Positions 52,345 to 62,074 of a stretch of DNA of 64,000 nucleotides are shown piece by piece. Within the stretch, counting starts at the first letter, position 1. Each line of letters opens with the position of its first letter. The position numbers and the translations under genes are program-made. The DNA is from an uncultured Chlorobiota bacterium (GTDB taxonomy: Bacteria > Bacteroidota > Ignavibacteria > UBA10030 > UBA6906). The stretch is from assembly GCA_900696645.1 (NCBI GenBank), contig CAADGV010000007.1:124001-188000 (forward strand), written 5' to 3'. Below the pieces are notes generated by a model. It ran no database searches, was not told where the DNA came from, and worked only from the letters and a program-made list of their open reading frames with translations.

Positions 52345-54393
52345 ATGGCTGACAGTGCTTCCGCCGGAGGCGGCGGTATACGATACAAGCCGTATGTTCC
52401 GGCTGAAACCGACATGAAGGAGTTTACGCTTCGTGCTCTGGTCATCGGGCTCATCATGTGCGTGGTTCTGGGCGCTGCAAACGCGTATCTCGGCCTGAAG
52501 GCCGGAATGACGATTGCCGCAACGTACCCGGCGGCAGTTATCGGTATGGCGTTGCTGCGGATCATGAAGGGTTCCATCCTCGAAGAAAATTTCTCCCGAA
52601 CCGTCGGTTCCATCGGAGAATCGGTTGCGGCCGGTGCCATTTTCACATTGCCTGCGTTCTTCATTGCGGGCATTTGGCCCGAGTTTGCAACAACCCAGCA
52701 TTATCTTGAATCTGCCGCGATCATGACGGCGGGCGGCGTTCTCGGCATCATGTTCGTCGTGTTGTTGCGGCGTGTGATGGTGGAGGATGTTGAATTGCCG
52801 TTTCCCGAATCGGTTGCTGCTGCGGAAATTCACAAGGCGGGACGTTCGGGCGGAACGGGCGCCAAGTTTCTCTTTGGCGCAATGGGCGCGGGCGCGCTGA
52901 TTCAGGCATTGGGGCAGTTCAAGTTCTTTGCCACAGCATGGGAGAAATGGGTCGGGTTCTCGAAATCACTGATTGGCCTTCGGGCGACCGGCGAAATAAC
53001 TGCCCAAAGCGGCATACTGCTCAGTTCGCCCGGCGTCAGTCCGGCATACATCGGCGTCGGGTACATCATCGGGCCGAAGCTAGCGTCGCTGAACTTCAGC
53101 GGCGGGTTGATTGCGTGGGGGTTGTTCGTTCCGATTCTTACCTATTTCATCGGGCCTACACTGATTCCTGAGGGAGCCCCTGCCGAGGAAGGAACCTGGG
53201 TTGCAATGGCGGCCAACGTTTGGCGCTACATCGTTCGTCCGATAGCCATCGGCGGCATGTTGGTAAGTGCCGGCTTTACGTTGTTCAGAATGCGCAAAAG
53301 TCTGCTGACCGGCATCAAGCGCTCGATTGGTGATGTGAAGAAGGCGGCAACGGGCGAGCATGTCACAGTCAGAACCGAGAACGATCTCAGCTTCAAGTGG
53401 GTGATGGTGGGAATCGGGGCCGCCGCGTTGGCAACATTCTTCATTTACAACTACTTTGCGGGAGATGTTGCGGCCGCGTTAGTAGCAACAGTCGTGATGA
53501 TTATTGCGGGATTCTTCTTTGCCGCGGTGTCCGGTTATCTTGTCGGCATCATCGGCTCAAGCAACAACCCCATCAGCGGCCTTACGCTTTCCACGCTGCT
53601 GGTCGCAGCGCTTCTCATGGTTGCATTGGGTATGAAAGGGCATGAAGGAGTAGCCGCGGTGCTCGGAGTAGCAGCGGTTGTTTGTGTTGCTGCTGCGGTT
53701 GCCGGCGAGATGTTGCAAGATCTGAAAGTTGGCCACATTCTTGGCGGCACGCCGTGGAAGATGCAAGTCGGCAATCTGGTCGGAATAGCATTGGCTGCGG
53801 CTGTGATGTTCCTTCCTCTCATCGTCTTGCATGAAGGCGACGTTGCTGCGGGCAAGATGGCAACGCCACAATACGAAGGCGGATTCGGCTCACGCGCCCT
53901 TCCTGCTCCGCAGGCAAGTCTGATGGCGTTGCTCTCGCAAGGCATCGTTGGCGGACAAATGGCATGGCCGCTTATTATCGTCGGTATGTTGATGGGATTC
54001 GGCTTCATCCTGATGCAGGTAAAAAGCCCGATGCTGGTATGCGTCGGCATGTATCTTCCCCTCGAAACAACGTTCGCAATCTTCCTCGGCGGATTGTTCA
54101 AGGGCATTGTTGAGAAAATCAGCGCAAAACGCGAGCACAATGCGGCACAAAAAGCCCGTGTGGAAAATAACGGCGTTCTGCTTGCTGCCGGCCTGATTGC
54201 CGGAGAGGCATTGATCGGGCTTCTCTTTGCAGCCTTTGCATTCTGGGAAGTGAAGCTGTTTGCTATATTCGAGCAGCCCTCGTTTATCACGAGCCTTGTC
54301 ATCTTCGGCATTATTGCATGGATTCTGATTCAGATTCCGGTCAAGAATGCCGGAAGGCCAGATGAACCGGCGCCGCCGAGTGCAGTATTCTGA
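52345..54393 (+). CDS. OPT-family oligopeptide transporter
   Basis: This 682-aa protein has about 14-16 hydrophobic segments and the OPT pattern (LRALVIGLIMCVVLGAANAYLG; GLKAGMTIAATYPAAVIGMA; SSNNPISGLTLSTLL with NPIS). OPT proteins import oligopeptides or metal chelates. It starts after AAGGAG. It heads a peptide-use cluster (PqqD-like protein, PepD, MFSD1-like transporter, DPP-IV). Confidence 0.9.
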   Translation: MADSASAGGGGIRYKPYVPAETDMKEFTLRALVIGLIMCVVLGAANAYLGLKAGMTIAATYPAAVIGMALLRIMKGSILEENFSRTVGSIGESVAAGAIFTLPAFFIAGIWPEFATTQHYLESAAIMTAGGVLGIMFVVLLRRVMVEDVELPFPESVAAAEIHKAGRSGGTGAKFLFGAMGAGALIQALGQFKFFATAWEKWVGFSKSLIGLRATGEITAQSGILLSSPGVSPAYIGVGYIIGPKLASLNFSGGLIAWGLFVPILTYFIGPTLIPEGAPAEEGTWVAMAANVWRYIVRPIAIGGMLVSAGFTLFRMRKSLLTGIKRSIGDVKKAATGEHVTVRTENDLSFKWVMVGIGAAALATFFIYNYFAGDVAAALVATVVMIIAGFFFAAVSGYLVGIIGSSNNPISGLTLSTLLVAALLMVALGMKGHEGVAAVLGVAAVVCVAAAVAGEMLQDLKVGHILGGTPWKMQVGNLVGIALAAAVMFLPLIVLHEGDVAAGKMATPQYEGGFGSRALPAPQASLMALLSQGIVGGQMAWPLIIVGMLMGFGFILMQVKSPMLVCVGMYLPLETTFAIFLGGLFKGIVEKISAKREHNAAQKARVENNGVLLAAGLIAGEALIGLLFAAFAFWEVKLFAIFEQPSFITSLVIFGIIAWILIQIPVKNAGRPDEPAPPSAVF

Positions 54394-54406
54394 AAAAAGT
54401 AACCGG

Positions 54407-54436
54407 AGGGGCACGGCTGGCCGTGTCCTTCGTTTT
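54407..54436 (+). terminator. Possible terminator after the OPT gene
   Basis: Stem 54,407-54,416 with 54,421-54,430 (10 bp including two G-U pairs) and loop ctgg, followed by cgTTTT. Weak, since the U tract is broken. It lies between the OPT stop and the PqqD-like start. Confidence 0.45.
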
Positions 54437-54454
54437 CAGCAGCGTAGTGTGTGA

Positions 54455-54802
54455 ATGAATAAACCGAACGAGACATCACGCGATCTTCTTTCTATCAAAC
54501 CGAAGCGGAATCTTGAGTGGGAAACGAAAGAAAACAGTAACGTTGTATTGCTTATCCCGAAGTTCAAGCACCCGTTGCTGGTGAAATGGTTTGTTCCAAT
54601 GCTCGCAAAACCGAATATCAAGCTGAAGTTGGACGAGTTGGGAAGTTTTGTATGGAACAAATGTGATGGCCAGACATCCATCGAATCCATCGGGAAGGAA
54701 ATGTCCGAACAATTCGGGCAGCCGCTTGAACCGATGTATGAACGGATTGGAAAATTTGTCGCCAAGTTGGAGCGGAATAAGTATCTGCTACTAGAATCAT
54801 GA
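54455..54802 (+). CDS. PqqD-family protein
   Basis: This 115-aa protein has the PqqD/RRE-type pattern: after an N-terminal extension, VWNKCDGQTSIESIGKEMSEQF (winged-helix core) and IGKFVAKLERNKYL. PqqD-type domains bind precursor peptides for radical-SAM or other modifying enzymes. No such enzyme or short precursor is visible next to it. It is followed by a dipeptidase gene with a strong SD. Confidence 0.8.
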   Translation: MNKPNETSRDLLSIKPKRNLEWETKENSNVVLLIPKFKHPLLVKWFVPMLAKPNIKLKLDELGSFVWNKCDGQTSIESIGKEMSEQFGQPLEPMYERIGKFVAKLERNKYLLLES

Positions 54803-54823
54803 AACAGTACAAAGGAGGCTACA

Positions 54824-56278
54824 GTGTCAACAGCAATTGAAGGATTGAAACCCGAACTGGTGTGGAAGTACTTTGCAGCAATTGCCGCAATACCACGCCC
54901 TTCAAAACACGAAGAGGCGATGACAAAGTACGTGGTTGAGACGGCAAAAAAACTCGGGCTGCAAGCTAAGACAGACAAGTTCGGCAACGTGGTTGTCAAG
55001 AAACCCGCATCACCCGGTCGCGAGAACGTCCGGATGATCTGCTTGCAGGGGCATCTCGACATGGTCGCGGAAGCGAACAAGGACAAAGTGCATGATTTCT
55101 TCAAGGACCCGATTGAGCTGGTCCGCAAAGGAAATGTGTTGATGGCGAATGGAACAACGCTCGGCGCCGATAACGGTATTGCCGTTGCGACAAATCTTGC
55201 CATTATGGAAGACAAGTCGCTTGAACACGGCCCACTTGAGTTTCTCTTTACCGTTGATGAAGAAACCGGCCTGACCGGCGCAAGCAATCTGCAACCCGGC
55301 TTTCTCGAAAGCAAAACCCTCATGAATCTCGATTCAGAAGAAGAGGGCTCAATTTACGTCGGTTGTTCGGGTGGCAAGGATTCGAGCGCAACCTGGAAAG
55401 TTGATTTTGACAAAGCCCCTGCGCAAACAATCGCAGCCCATGTTCGTGTCGGCGGATTGAAGGGCGGGCACTCGGGACTCGAAATTGACAAGGGCCGCGG
55501 CAATGCCGTTAAGATACTCAACCGGGCGTTGATTGCCCTTGAGCCGTTCGGCGTCCGCATATCCTCCATTGACGGAGGCAACAAGCACAATGCAATCCCG
55601 CGGGAAGCAGAGGCGCTGGTATTTGTTCCGAAGAAAAGCTGGAAGCCCGCAATGGAAGCGGTGATGCGATTCAATACGGCCGCGAAGAACGAATTGTCCA
55701 CCGTCGATCCTGACTTGAACGTTTCGATGGAAGAAGCAAAGGTAAAAAAGGGAAAGGTGATCAAGAAATCCCTTCAGAAGAAAATCCTTATGACGGTTTC
55801 CGCCCTTCCTCACGGTGTTGTCAAGATGAGTGCCGATATTCCGGGTCTGGTTGAAACATCGACGAATGTTGCCGTAATCAAAACGGAGAAGAAGGCTGTC
55901 AAGATGGTGACAAGCCAGCGCAGTTCGGTGGCTTCCGAGATCGAAGAAATCGTTCACACCGTCTCAAGCATCTTTGAATTGGGCGGAGCCAAGGTGTCGC
56001 ACGGTGACGGCTACCCGGGTTGGAAACCGAATCTTGACTCGGAGATTCTCAAGATTGCCCGATCAACTTACAAGTCCCTCTACGGAAAAGATGCCGAAGT
56101 AAAGGCGATTCACGCGGGACTCGAATGCGGCATTATCGGCGAGAAGATGGGCGAGATGGATATGATTTCGTTCGGCCCCACGCTTGAAGGAGTTCACTCA
56201 CCCGACGAGAAGATTTATATTGATACGGTTGAGAAGTTCTGGAATTTCTTGCTTGCAATTCTCAAAAATGTAAATTAG
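54824..56278 (+). CDS. pepD: Aminoacyl-histidine dipeptidase (PepD, M20)
   Basis: This 484-aa metallopeptidase cuts dipeptides such as carnosine-type Xaa-His. Motifs include GHLDMV (near residue 76), TTLGADNGIAVA, DEETGLTGA and NLDSEEEGSIYVG, which bind two zinc ions, and a lid domain (about 190-400). The GTG start follows AAAGGAGG. It sits between peptide transport and peptide-chain-cleaving genes. Confidence 0.95.
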   Translation: MSTAIEGLKPELVWKYFAAIAAIPRPSKHEEAMTKYVVETAKKLGLQAKTDKFGNVVVKKPASPGRENVRMICLQGHLDMVAEANKDKVHDFFKDPIELVRKGNVLMANGTTLGADNGIAVATNLAIMEDKSLEHGPLEFLFTVDEETGLTGASNLQPGFLESKTLMNLDSEEEGSIYVGCSGGKDSSATWKVDFDKAPAQTIAAHVRVGGLKGGHSGLEIDKGRGNAVKILNRALIALEPFGVRISSIDGGNKHNAIPREAEALVFVPKKSWKPAMEAVMRFNTAAKNELSTVDPDLNVSMEEAKVKKGKVIKKSLQKKILMTVSALPHGVVKMSADIPGLVETSTNVAVIKTEKKAVKMVTSQRSSVASEIEEIVHTVSSIFELGGAKVSHGDGYPGWKPNLDSEILKIARSTYKSLYGKDAEVKAIHAGLECGIIGEKMGEMDMISFGPTLEGVHSPDEKIYIDTVEKFWNFLLAILKNVN

Positions 56279-56304
56279 AAAACATCGATTTCTCTTAATA
56301 AAGC

Positions 56305-56336
56305 AGGGCGTCAAACGAGCGTCTGACGCCCTTTTC
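56305..56336 (+). terminator. pepD terminator
   Basis: agggcgtca (56,305-56,313) pairs perfectly with tgacgccct (56,324-56,332) around a 10-nt loop, followed by TTTT. It separates pepD from the transporter gene. Confidence 0.88.
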
Positions 56337-56364
56337 ATTTCTCTCACACAATCCCAACCATACT

Positions 56365-57702
56365 ATGTCGGATGCTGCTATCCTCAAACCCCAACCAAGC
56401 AAAGGCTTTCGCTGGCTGGTTTTGGTGTTCATCAGCCTTTCGATGTTCGGCAACTATTACGCCTACGATTCGATAGGCCCCATCTTCGATCTGCTGAAAG
56501 AACAGCTTCACTACTCGGATAGTGATTTGGGATTACTGTACACCGTGTACAGTATCGCGGCGGTGATTGTGCTGCTGGTTGGCGGATACATCATTGACAG
56601 GTTCGGCACCAAGATCTCTGTTCTCGTCTTCGGCATTATTTGTCTCGCCGCAACGGCGGTAACGGCGTCATCACCCGAATTGTGGCTCATGTTGACCGGG
56701 CGTTTCATGTTGGGTATCGGGGCAGAGCCGTTGATTGTTGCTGTTACAACGGCACTGGCAAAATGGTTCAAGGGCAAGGAACTCAGTTTCGCATTCGGCG
56801 TGAACCTGATGATTGCGCGCCTCGGCTCGGTCAGCGCTGATTGGTCAACCGCGTGGGCGCGGCCCTGGTACACGAATTGGCAGGACCCGCTCTGGCTCTC
56901 GACCATGATCACGAGCGCCTGCGTTGTCGGCGGAATTCTCTACTACATTCTTGAGAAACGTGCCGAGCGGCTCTACTCCCTCGGCGAACAGGGGGAAACC
57001 GAAAAGCTCGAATTTAAAAGCCTCTACAAATTCAGCCCTTCATACTGGTACATTGTGGGATTGTGCGTGGTGTTCTATTCAACCGTCTTTCCGTTCCGGG
57101 CATTTGCCATCAAGTACTTCATTGAAGCCCACGGCACATCACGCGAAATTGGCGGTTTCCTCAACAGTTTTCTGCCGCTTGCGGCAATGGTTGCAACCCC
57201 GCTGTTCGGATTGTTGGTTGATCGTGTCGGGAAGCGCTCGTTGTTCATGTTTGCGGGCTCGCTTGTGTTGTTGCCGCTGTTTCTTGTTGTTACGTATGCT
57301 CCCGCCGGCCCGATTCTTGAGTTTGCCCTTCCCGTGTTCGGCGACATAGCCATCCCCCTGACACTTCTGATTGTGATGACGCTTCTCGGCATTGCATTTT
57401 CGATGATTCCGGCAATCATGTGGCCCTCGGTGGCATACATCGTGGACGAGCGACGCCTCGGTTCTGCATATTCCATGATGACCCTCTGCCAGCAAGTCGG
57501 CATGGCGGCTATTCCGTGGCTGATTGGTGAATTGAACGACCGCCTCGGCGCCGGCCCCGACAATCCCGGCGGATACTCGGGCGGCATGTGGGTGTTTACA
57601 GCTCTTTCCATATTCGGGTTAGTGTTTTCCTTCCTCCTCTGGCGGCAAGAGCGCGGCCCCGACAGGCACGGGCTTGAAACGATAACGATGTCATCCAAAT
57701 AG
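56365..57702 (+). CDS. MFS transporter, MFSD1-like
   Basis: This 445-aa protein has 12 membrane segments and the MFS loop GGYIIDRFGTK. The stretch GRFMLGIGAEPLIVAVTTAL, then KWFKGKELSFAFG and ARLGS, closely matches the MFSD1 group of animals (GRF-x-FGIG-x-E-x-L, WFKGKEL, AR-x-GS). MFSD1 exports dipeptides from lysosomes. With neighbouring PepD and DPP-IV genes this suggests dipeptide transport. Confidence 0.85.
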   Translation: MSDAAILKPQPSKGFRWLVLVFISLSMFGNYYAYDSIGPIFDLLKEQLHYSDSDLGLLYTVYSIAAVIVLLVGGYIIDRFGTKISVLVFGIICLAATAVTASSPELWLMLTGRFMLGIGAEPLIVAVTTALAKWFKGKELSFAFGVNLMIARLGSVSADWSTAWARPWYTNWQDPLWLSTMITSACVVGGILYYILEKRAERLYSLGEQGETEKLEFKSLYKFSPSYWYIVGLCVVFYSTVFPFRAFAIKYFIEAHGTSREIGGFLNSFLPLAAMVATPLFGLLVDRVGKRSLFMFAGSLVLLPLFLVVTYAPAGPILEFALPVFGDIAIPLTLLIVMTLLGIAFSMIPAIMWPSVAYIVDERRLGSAYSMMTLCQQVGMAAIPWLIGELNDRLGAGPDNPGGYSGGMWVFTALSIFGLVFSFLLWRQERGPDRHGLETITMSSK

Positions 57703-57721
57703 AATCTACAGGAGACCGGCA

Positions 57722-59911
57722 ATGAGACGGGTGTACGTCTACTTTTTGCTTTCGATTTTCTCATTAGAAGTCTTCGCTCAAGAAGCGGTGGATCAATGGT
57801 CTATAGACGAGGTATTCGCCGCGTTGAAGGGGACAAGCACGTCGCTCGGAAAGGTTCAATGGATAGAGGGAGGAAAGCGATTCACGTACATTCGAAAAGA
57901 CAGCGCAACGAACCGCCAACAAGTGTATGCCTACAATCTCTTGAACAATTCGCGGGAGCTTGTTCTGGATGAGGCATGGCTCGTTTCCGGTGGGGATCAG
58001 AAGTCCATGACGATCGGCTCGTACGAGTGGGCGGCTGACGGCGAACATGTGCTGGTGACAAGCACGCTTCCTGCCCGTAGAATCAAAACGGGGGGCGACT
58101 TCGGTATCTTCAATCTCAAAACAAAATCCTTCCGTCTTCTCTCACATTCATCCGGCGACAACGCCATCATCAAACTCTCTCCCGATGGAAGGAAGGTCGG
58201 GTTTGTCCGCTCGAACAATTTGTTTGTGCTGGATGTGGCGTCAGGAAAAGAGACGCAACTAACGTTCGACGGCTCCGAGAATGTACTGAACGGCAAATTC
58301 GATTGGGTGTACGAAGAGGAATTCTCTATCATCGAAGGTTGGCAATGGTCGCCGGACAGCAGGCGCATTGCTTTCTGGCGGCTCGATCAAACTGCCGTGC
58401 CGACGTTTCCGCTTGTGAGCTATACGGCTGAGAGTCCGCACGCGAAGCTCGAGTTGATGAAGTATCCGAAGGCAGGAGACCCGAATTCGCTGGTGCAAAT
58501 CGGCATCATCACTCTTGACGGAAACACTACCCGATGGCTGAATCTGGGGTCGAATCCCGATATCTACATTCCGCGCATCACGTGGACAACCGACCCGAAT
58601 ATTCTCGCCGTTCAGCGGCTGAATCGGGCGCAGGATACGTTGGATTTGATGCTTGCGAATGCAACCGACGGTTCCCTCAAAACAATTCTGACCGAAGCAG
58701 ATACTGCATGGATTGAAACTGAGCACGACGATCTCCGCTTTCTCAAGAAATCGAAGCGCTTTATCTGGAAGTCGAGCCGGGACGGGTACACGCATCTGTA
58801 CTTGTACAATCTGAACGGAACGCTCGAACGGCAGATTACGAAAGGACAGTGGGATGTTACCGAACTTGCCGGTGTGTATGAGGATCGGAATACGATATAT
58901 TTTGTTGCGGGAAAGGAATCGCCGCTCGAACGGCATCTCTACAGCATTCGTCTTGACGGCACAGGTCTGAAGCGAGTGACTCAAGAACCGGGGTGGCACT
59001 CGGTGTTGTTTTCGCCGGATGCGCGGGTGTTTATCAACACGTATTCCAATACTGCCCAACCCTCGCACATATGGTTGAAGAATGCGGAGGGAAGTCACAT
59101 TGCGACTCTCGTCGCAAACTCACTCGCGCCCTGGAAGCATCTTCCGGCGACGCAGCATTCATTCTTCACGTTCAAGACGAACGACGGTTTGGATTTGAAC
59201 GGTTATATGCTGAAACCTTCGAATTTTGATGCATCGAAGAAATATCCTGTGCTGATGTTTGTGTATGGCGCTGGTCCGCAAACTGTAACTAATCGGTGGG
59301 GAGGAAGAAACTTTCTCTGGTATCAACTGCTTGCACAGCACGGCTACATTGTTGTGAGCATTGATCCGCGTGGAACGGATGCCCGCGGTAAGGCATTCCG
59401 GCAAAGCACGAACCGGCAACTCGGTCTGCCGAACATACGTGATATTCTTGAGGCTGCCAAATACCTCGGTTCGCTTTCCTACATTGATGCGTCGCGTTTG
59501 GGCATCTGGGGTTGGAGCGGCGGCGGGTATCATACATTGATGGCAATGACCTACGGCGCAGGCGTTTTCAAAGCGGGAATAGCTGTGGCAGCGGTAGCGG
59601 ATTTCAAGTTCTACGATACAATCTGGACTGAACGCTACATGGGCACGCCGCAGGCAAATCCGGAAGGCTACAGAGTAACGGCGCCCGTCACGTACGCTTC
59701 GCAGCTCAAGGGCAATCTCCTGATTGTGCACGGCACTGCGGATGATAATGTGCATTGGCAGCATGTCATTGTGTTTAACGAAATCCTGATTCGGGAAGGC
59801 AAACAGTTCGAGACTTTCTTCTATCCCGGACAAGCACACGGAATCTCGGACCCGGCAGCGCAGCACCATCTCTTCACAAAAATGACCAACTTTATTCTGG
59901 AGAAGTTGTAG
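57722..59911 (+). CDS. Dipeptidyl peptidase IV family serine peptidase (S9)
   Basis: This 729-aa protein has a signal peptide (about 1-20), a beta-propeller (about 60-480) and a C-terminal alpha/beta-hydrolase domain. The catalytic serine lies in GWSGGGY (near residue 598; the usual tyrosine is glycine), the aspartate in HGTADDN (near 672) and the histidine in GQAHG (near 704). It removes N-terminal dipeptides, probably in the periplasm, giving substrate for the PepD and MFSD1-like steps. It starts 20 nt after the transporter stop. Confidence 0.93.
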   Translation: MRRVYVYFLLSIFSLEVFAQEAVDQWSIDEVFAALKGTSTSLGKVQWIEGGKRFTYIRKDSATNRQQVYAYNLLNNSRELVLDEAWLVSGGDQKSMTIGSYEWAADGEHVLVTSTLPARRIKTGGDFGIFNLKTKSFRLLSHSSGDNAIIKLSPDGRKVGFVRSNNLFVLDVASGKETQLTFDGSENVLNGKFDWVYEEEFSIIEGWQWSPDSRRIAFWRLDQTAVPTFPLVSYTAESPHAKLELMKYPKAGDPNSLVQIGIITLDGNTTRWLNLGSNPDIYIPRITWTTDPNILAVQRLNRAQDTLDLMLANATDGSLKTILTEADTAWIETEHDDLRFLKKSKRFIWKSSRDGYTHLYLYNLNGTLERQITKGQWDVTELAGVYEDRNTIYFVAGKESPLERHLYSIRLDGTGLKRVTQEPGWHSVLFSPDARVFINTYSNTAQPSHIWLKNAEGSHIATLVANSLAPWKHLPATQHSFFTFKTNDGLDLNGYMLKPSNFDASKKYPVLMFVYGAGPQTVTNRWGGRNFLWYQLLAQHGYIVVSIDPRGTDARGKAFRQSTNRQLGLPNIRDILEAAKYLGSLSYIDASRLGIWGWSGGGYHTLMAMTYGAGVFKAGIAVAAVADFKFYDTIWTERYMGTPQANPEGYRVTAPVTYASQLKGNLLIVHGTADDNVHWQHVIVFNEILIREGKQFETFFYPGQAHGISDPAAQHHLFTKMTNFILEKL

Positions 59912-59913
59912 CG

Positions 59914-60225
59914 ATGACTCTGAAAGTCGGGGTGTTCTCGGCTTTTCTGCTTGCAATCGCCTTCGTATCGTGCATGGATAAGAAGCCGGTGTATCGCTTT
60001 GACGATCTTCAAAGCCTGAAGGGAAAGACAGAACGTGACGTGCTGGCATTGCTGGGCTCGCCGCGTGTTATCGATTCTTCGGCATCCTCCGGCGAACGAA
60101 TCTGGGGCTACTACCAAATGCCGGTGGTTTCTGAAGACAACGAGAAGCCGCGTCATAGAACTGTGCTGATTGTATTGAGAGGTCGTGATGCGGATTTTGT
60201 AGTTGATGAAGTACGAATCCCGTAG
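59914..60225 (+). CDS. BamE/SmpA-like small lipoprotein
   Basis: This 103-aa protein begins MTLKVGVFSAFLLAIAFVSC, a lipobox with C20, and has the short BamE-like pattern (LKGKTERDVLALLGSP, then RIWGYYQMP). BamE-like lipoproteins support outer-membrane protein assembly, but the family is loose. It is 2 nt after the peptidase stop, so co-transcribed. Confidence 0.7.
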   Translation: MTLKVGVFSAFLLAIAFVSCMDKKPVYRFDDLQSLKGKTERDVLALLGSPRVIDSSASSGERIWGYYQMPVVSEDNEKPRHRTVLIVLRGRDADFVVDEVRIP

Positions 60226-60311
60226 CCGTTCTGATCCCTTTACATCCTACCTTCAAATTCTTACCTTTTTTGTACAACAGACCCGAACATTGGATGTATT
60301 GACCGGACGCG

Positions 60312-60707
60312 ATGGAGCAAAGGCTGCACAAGAAGCATTTTTCAGTCGAAGAGGCCCGGCGTGAATTGACAAGCGTTCATGCTCTCGCAACCAAACTCGT
60401 CGAACTCAAACAGAGTCTCGACGCAAAGGGCTGGGATGTACATCGTCACCGGTACTTCGGCGGAATGGGGCCGAACGGCGACGGAAGCTTTCCTCCTGAG
60501 TTGGAGACGCTTGTCGAAATTGTCCGGGGCCTGGAAGAACGGGGCATAATTGTGAAGGGCCTCGACGACGGACTCGTGGATTTTCCGCACATCCGTGGGA
60601 ACGGTGAGGAAGTCTACTTGTGTTGGAAAGTTGGTGAGGATGATATTCGCTTCTGGCATTCCATACCGGACGGGTTTGCAGGACGAAAGGGTATTGATGA
60701 ACTATAG
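60312..60707 (+). CDS. DUF2203 protein
   Basis: This 131-aa protein has the DUF2203 pattern: HFSVEEARRELTSVHALATKL at the start and GLDDGLVDFPHIRGNGEEVYLCWKVGED, then IRFWHSIPDGFAGRKGIDEL. The family is widespread in bacteria with no known function; the ending with a compact charged motif is typical. Its own start is ATG at 60,312, 86 nt after the preceding stop. Confidence 0.88.
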   Translation: MEQRLHKKHFSVEEARRELTSVHALATKLVELKQSLDAKGWDVHRHRYFGGMGPNGDGSFPPELETLVEIVRGLEERGIIVKGLDDGLVDFPHIRGNGEEVYLCWKVGEDDIRFWHSIPDGFAGRKGIDEL

Positions 60708-60801
60708 CGAGCACGCTTAAACCGCAATGTCCGGCGGGATGTCCAATTCGTAACGCTATCAGTACTTCCACTCAAAAAAAGATCATAAAAGGGTTATTCA
60801 C

Positions 60802-62073
60802 ATGAAGAAGTGGTTGTGGATTGTAGTTGGTGCCGTCATCATTCTCGGCGGTGGTTTCCTTTGGTTGACCAACGGAGATAAGGATAAGATTACGTACCGA
60901 ACCGCAAAAATCGATCGGGGCGATGTTACAGTGTCAATCAGCGCAACGGGAACAGTCAACGCCGATACAACGGTTCAGGTTGGTTCGCAGGTTTCCGGGC
61001 GGATTGCGAGACTCTATGCAGATTTCAATTCAGAGGTGAAGAGGGGCGATTTGCTGGCACAACTCGATCCCACCTTTCTTCAAGCGGCGTTGAATCAGGC
61101 AAAAGCCGGCGTGTCACGCGCCCGAGCTTCTCTGAATCAGGCGGAACGCGACCATCATCGTATTCAGGATCTCTTCGGCAAGAATCTTGTTTCGCAGGCG
61201 GATATGGATGCGGCGGTGACAAATCTCGAATCGGCTCGGGCAAATCTCGAACAGGCAAACGCCGGCCTTGAAGGCGCCGACGTCAATCTGAAGTACGCTA
61301 CAATCCGGTCCCCGATCAGCGGCATTGTTATTTCCCGCAATGTCGATGTCGGTCAGACTGTTGCGGCAAGTCTTTCAGCGCCGACATTGTTTGAGATTGC
61401 AAACGATCTCCGCAAGATGCAAGTACGGGCAAGCATTGACGAAGCAGATATCGGCAACGTGAAGAAAGGACTTGATGTCACGTTTCGGGTTGATGCGTAC
61501 CCGAGGGATGAATTTCACGGAACGGTCAGGGAAATCAGGCTCGCCCCTGTCATCTCGCAGAATGTTGTTACCTACAATGTTATTATTGATGTTGAGAATC
61601 CCGATCTCAAACTGATGCCCGGCATGACGGCGACTCTGACAATTGTTGTGGCGACGCGGGAGAATGTGCTGCGTGCCCCGATTCAGGCGACACGATTTTC
61701 TCCGCCGAACGCGGAAGAACTGCTGGACAGCATGAGGGCGCAACGAATGGCACAAATGAACGCCCAATCTGATACCGCACGGCCCGGCCGATGGCAGCAA
61801 GCCGGCGATGGCGGTCGTGAAGGAAGACGGGGTCCCGGCAGTAGAGGCGTGGGAAGGTCTGTACTGTGGGTGCTGGAAGGAGGAAGGCCCCAACCCCGCA
61901 TGATTGGAGCAGGGCTTCAAGACGGGCGTTTTGTTGAACTCGCGCGAACAGACCTGAACGAAGGGGATGAAATTATTATCGGAATGATCAATCCCTCGGC
62001 TGAAGTTTCGCAATCCGTGCAGAATCCCTTCGCGCCGAGTATGCCGGGTGGCGGTCGAAGAAGAGGCCTCTAA
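60802..62073 (+). CDS. MacA-like membrane fusion protein
   Basis: This 423-aa adaptor has one N-terminal membrane span (about 5-24), a lipoyl half (GTVNADTTVQVGSQVSGRIA), a helical hairpin (about 80-155), a second lipoyl half (TIRSPISGIVISRNVDVGQT) and a glycine/arginine-rich C-terminus. A glycine/arginine-rich insert near 330-360 is unusual. It feeds the neighbouring MacB-like permease. Confidence 0.9.
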   Translation: MKKWLWIVVGAVIILGGGFLWLTNGDKDKITYRTAKIDRGDVTVSISATGTVNADTTVQVGSQVSGRIARLYADFNSEVKRGDLLAQLDPTFLQAALNQAKAGVSRARASLNQAERDHHRIQDLFGKNLVSQADMDAAVTNLESARANLEQANAGLEGADVNLKYATIRSPISGIVISRNVDVGQTVAASLSAPTLFEIANDLRKMQVRASIDEADIGNVKKGLDVTFRVDAYPRDEFHGTVREIRLAPVISQNVVTYNVIIDVENPDLKLMPGMTATLTIVVATRENVLRAPIQATRFSPPNAEELLDSMRAQRMAQMNAQSDTARPGRWQQAGDGGREGRRGPGSRGVGRSVLWVLEGGRPQPRMIGAGLQDGRFVELARTDLNEGDEIIIGMINPSAEVSQSVQNPFAPSMPGGGRRRGL

Positions 62074-62074
62074 G

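Noticed and set aside
52158-52352. 64-codon frame ahead of the OPT gene
   Set aside because: No SD or family pattern; it overlaps the OPT start and its ribosome site.
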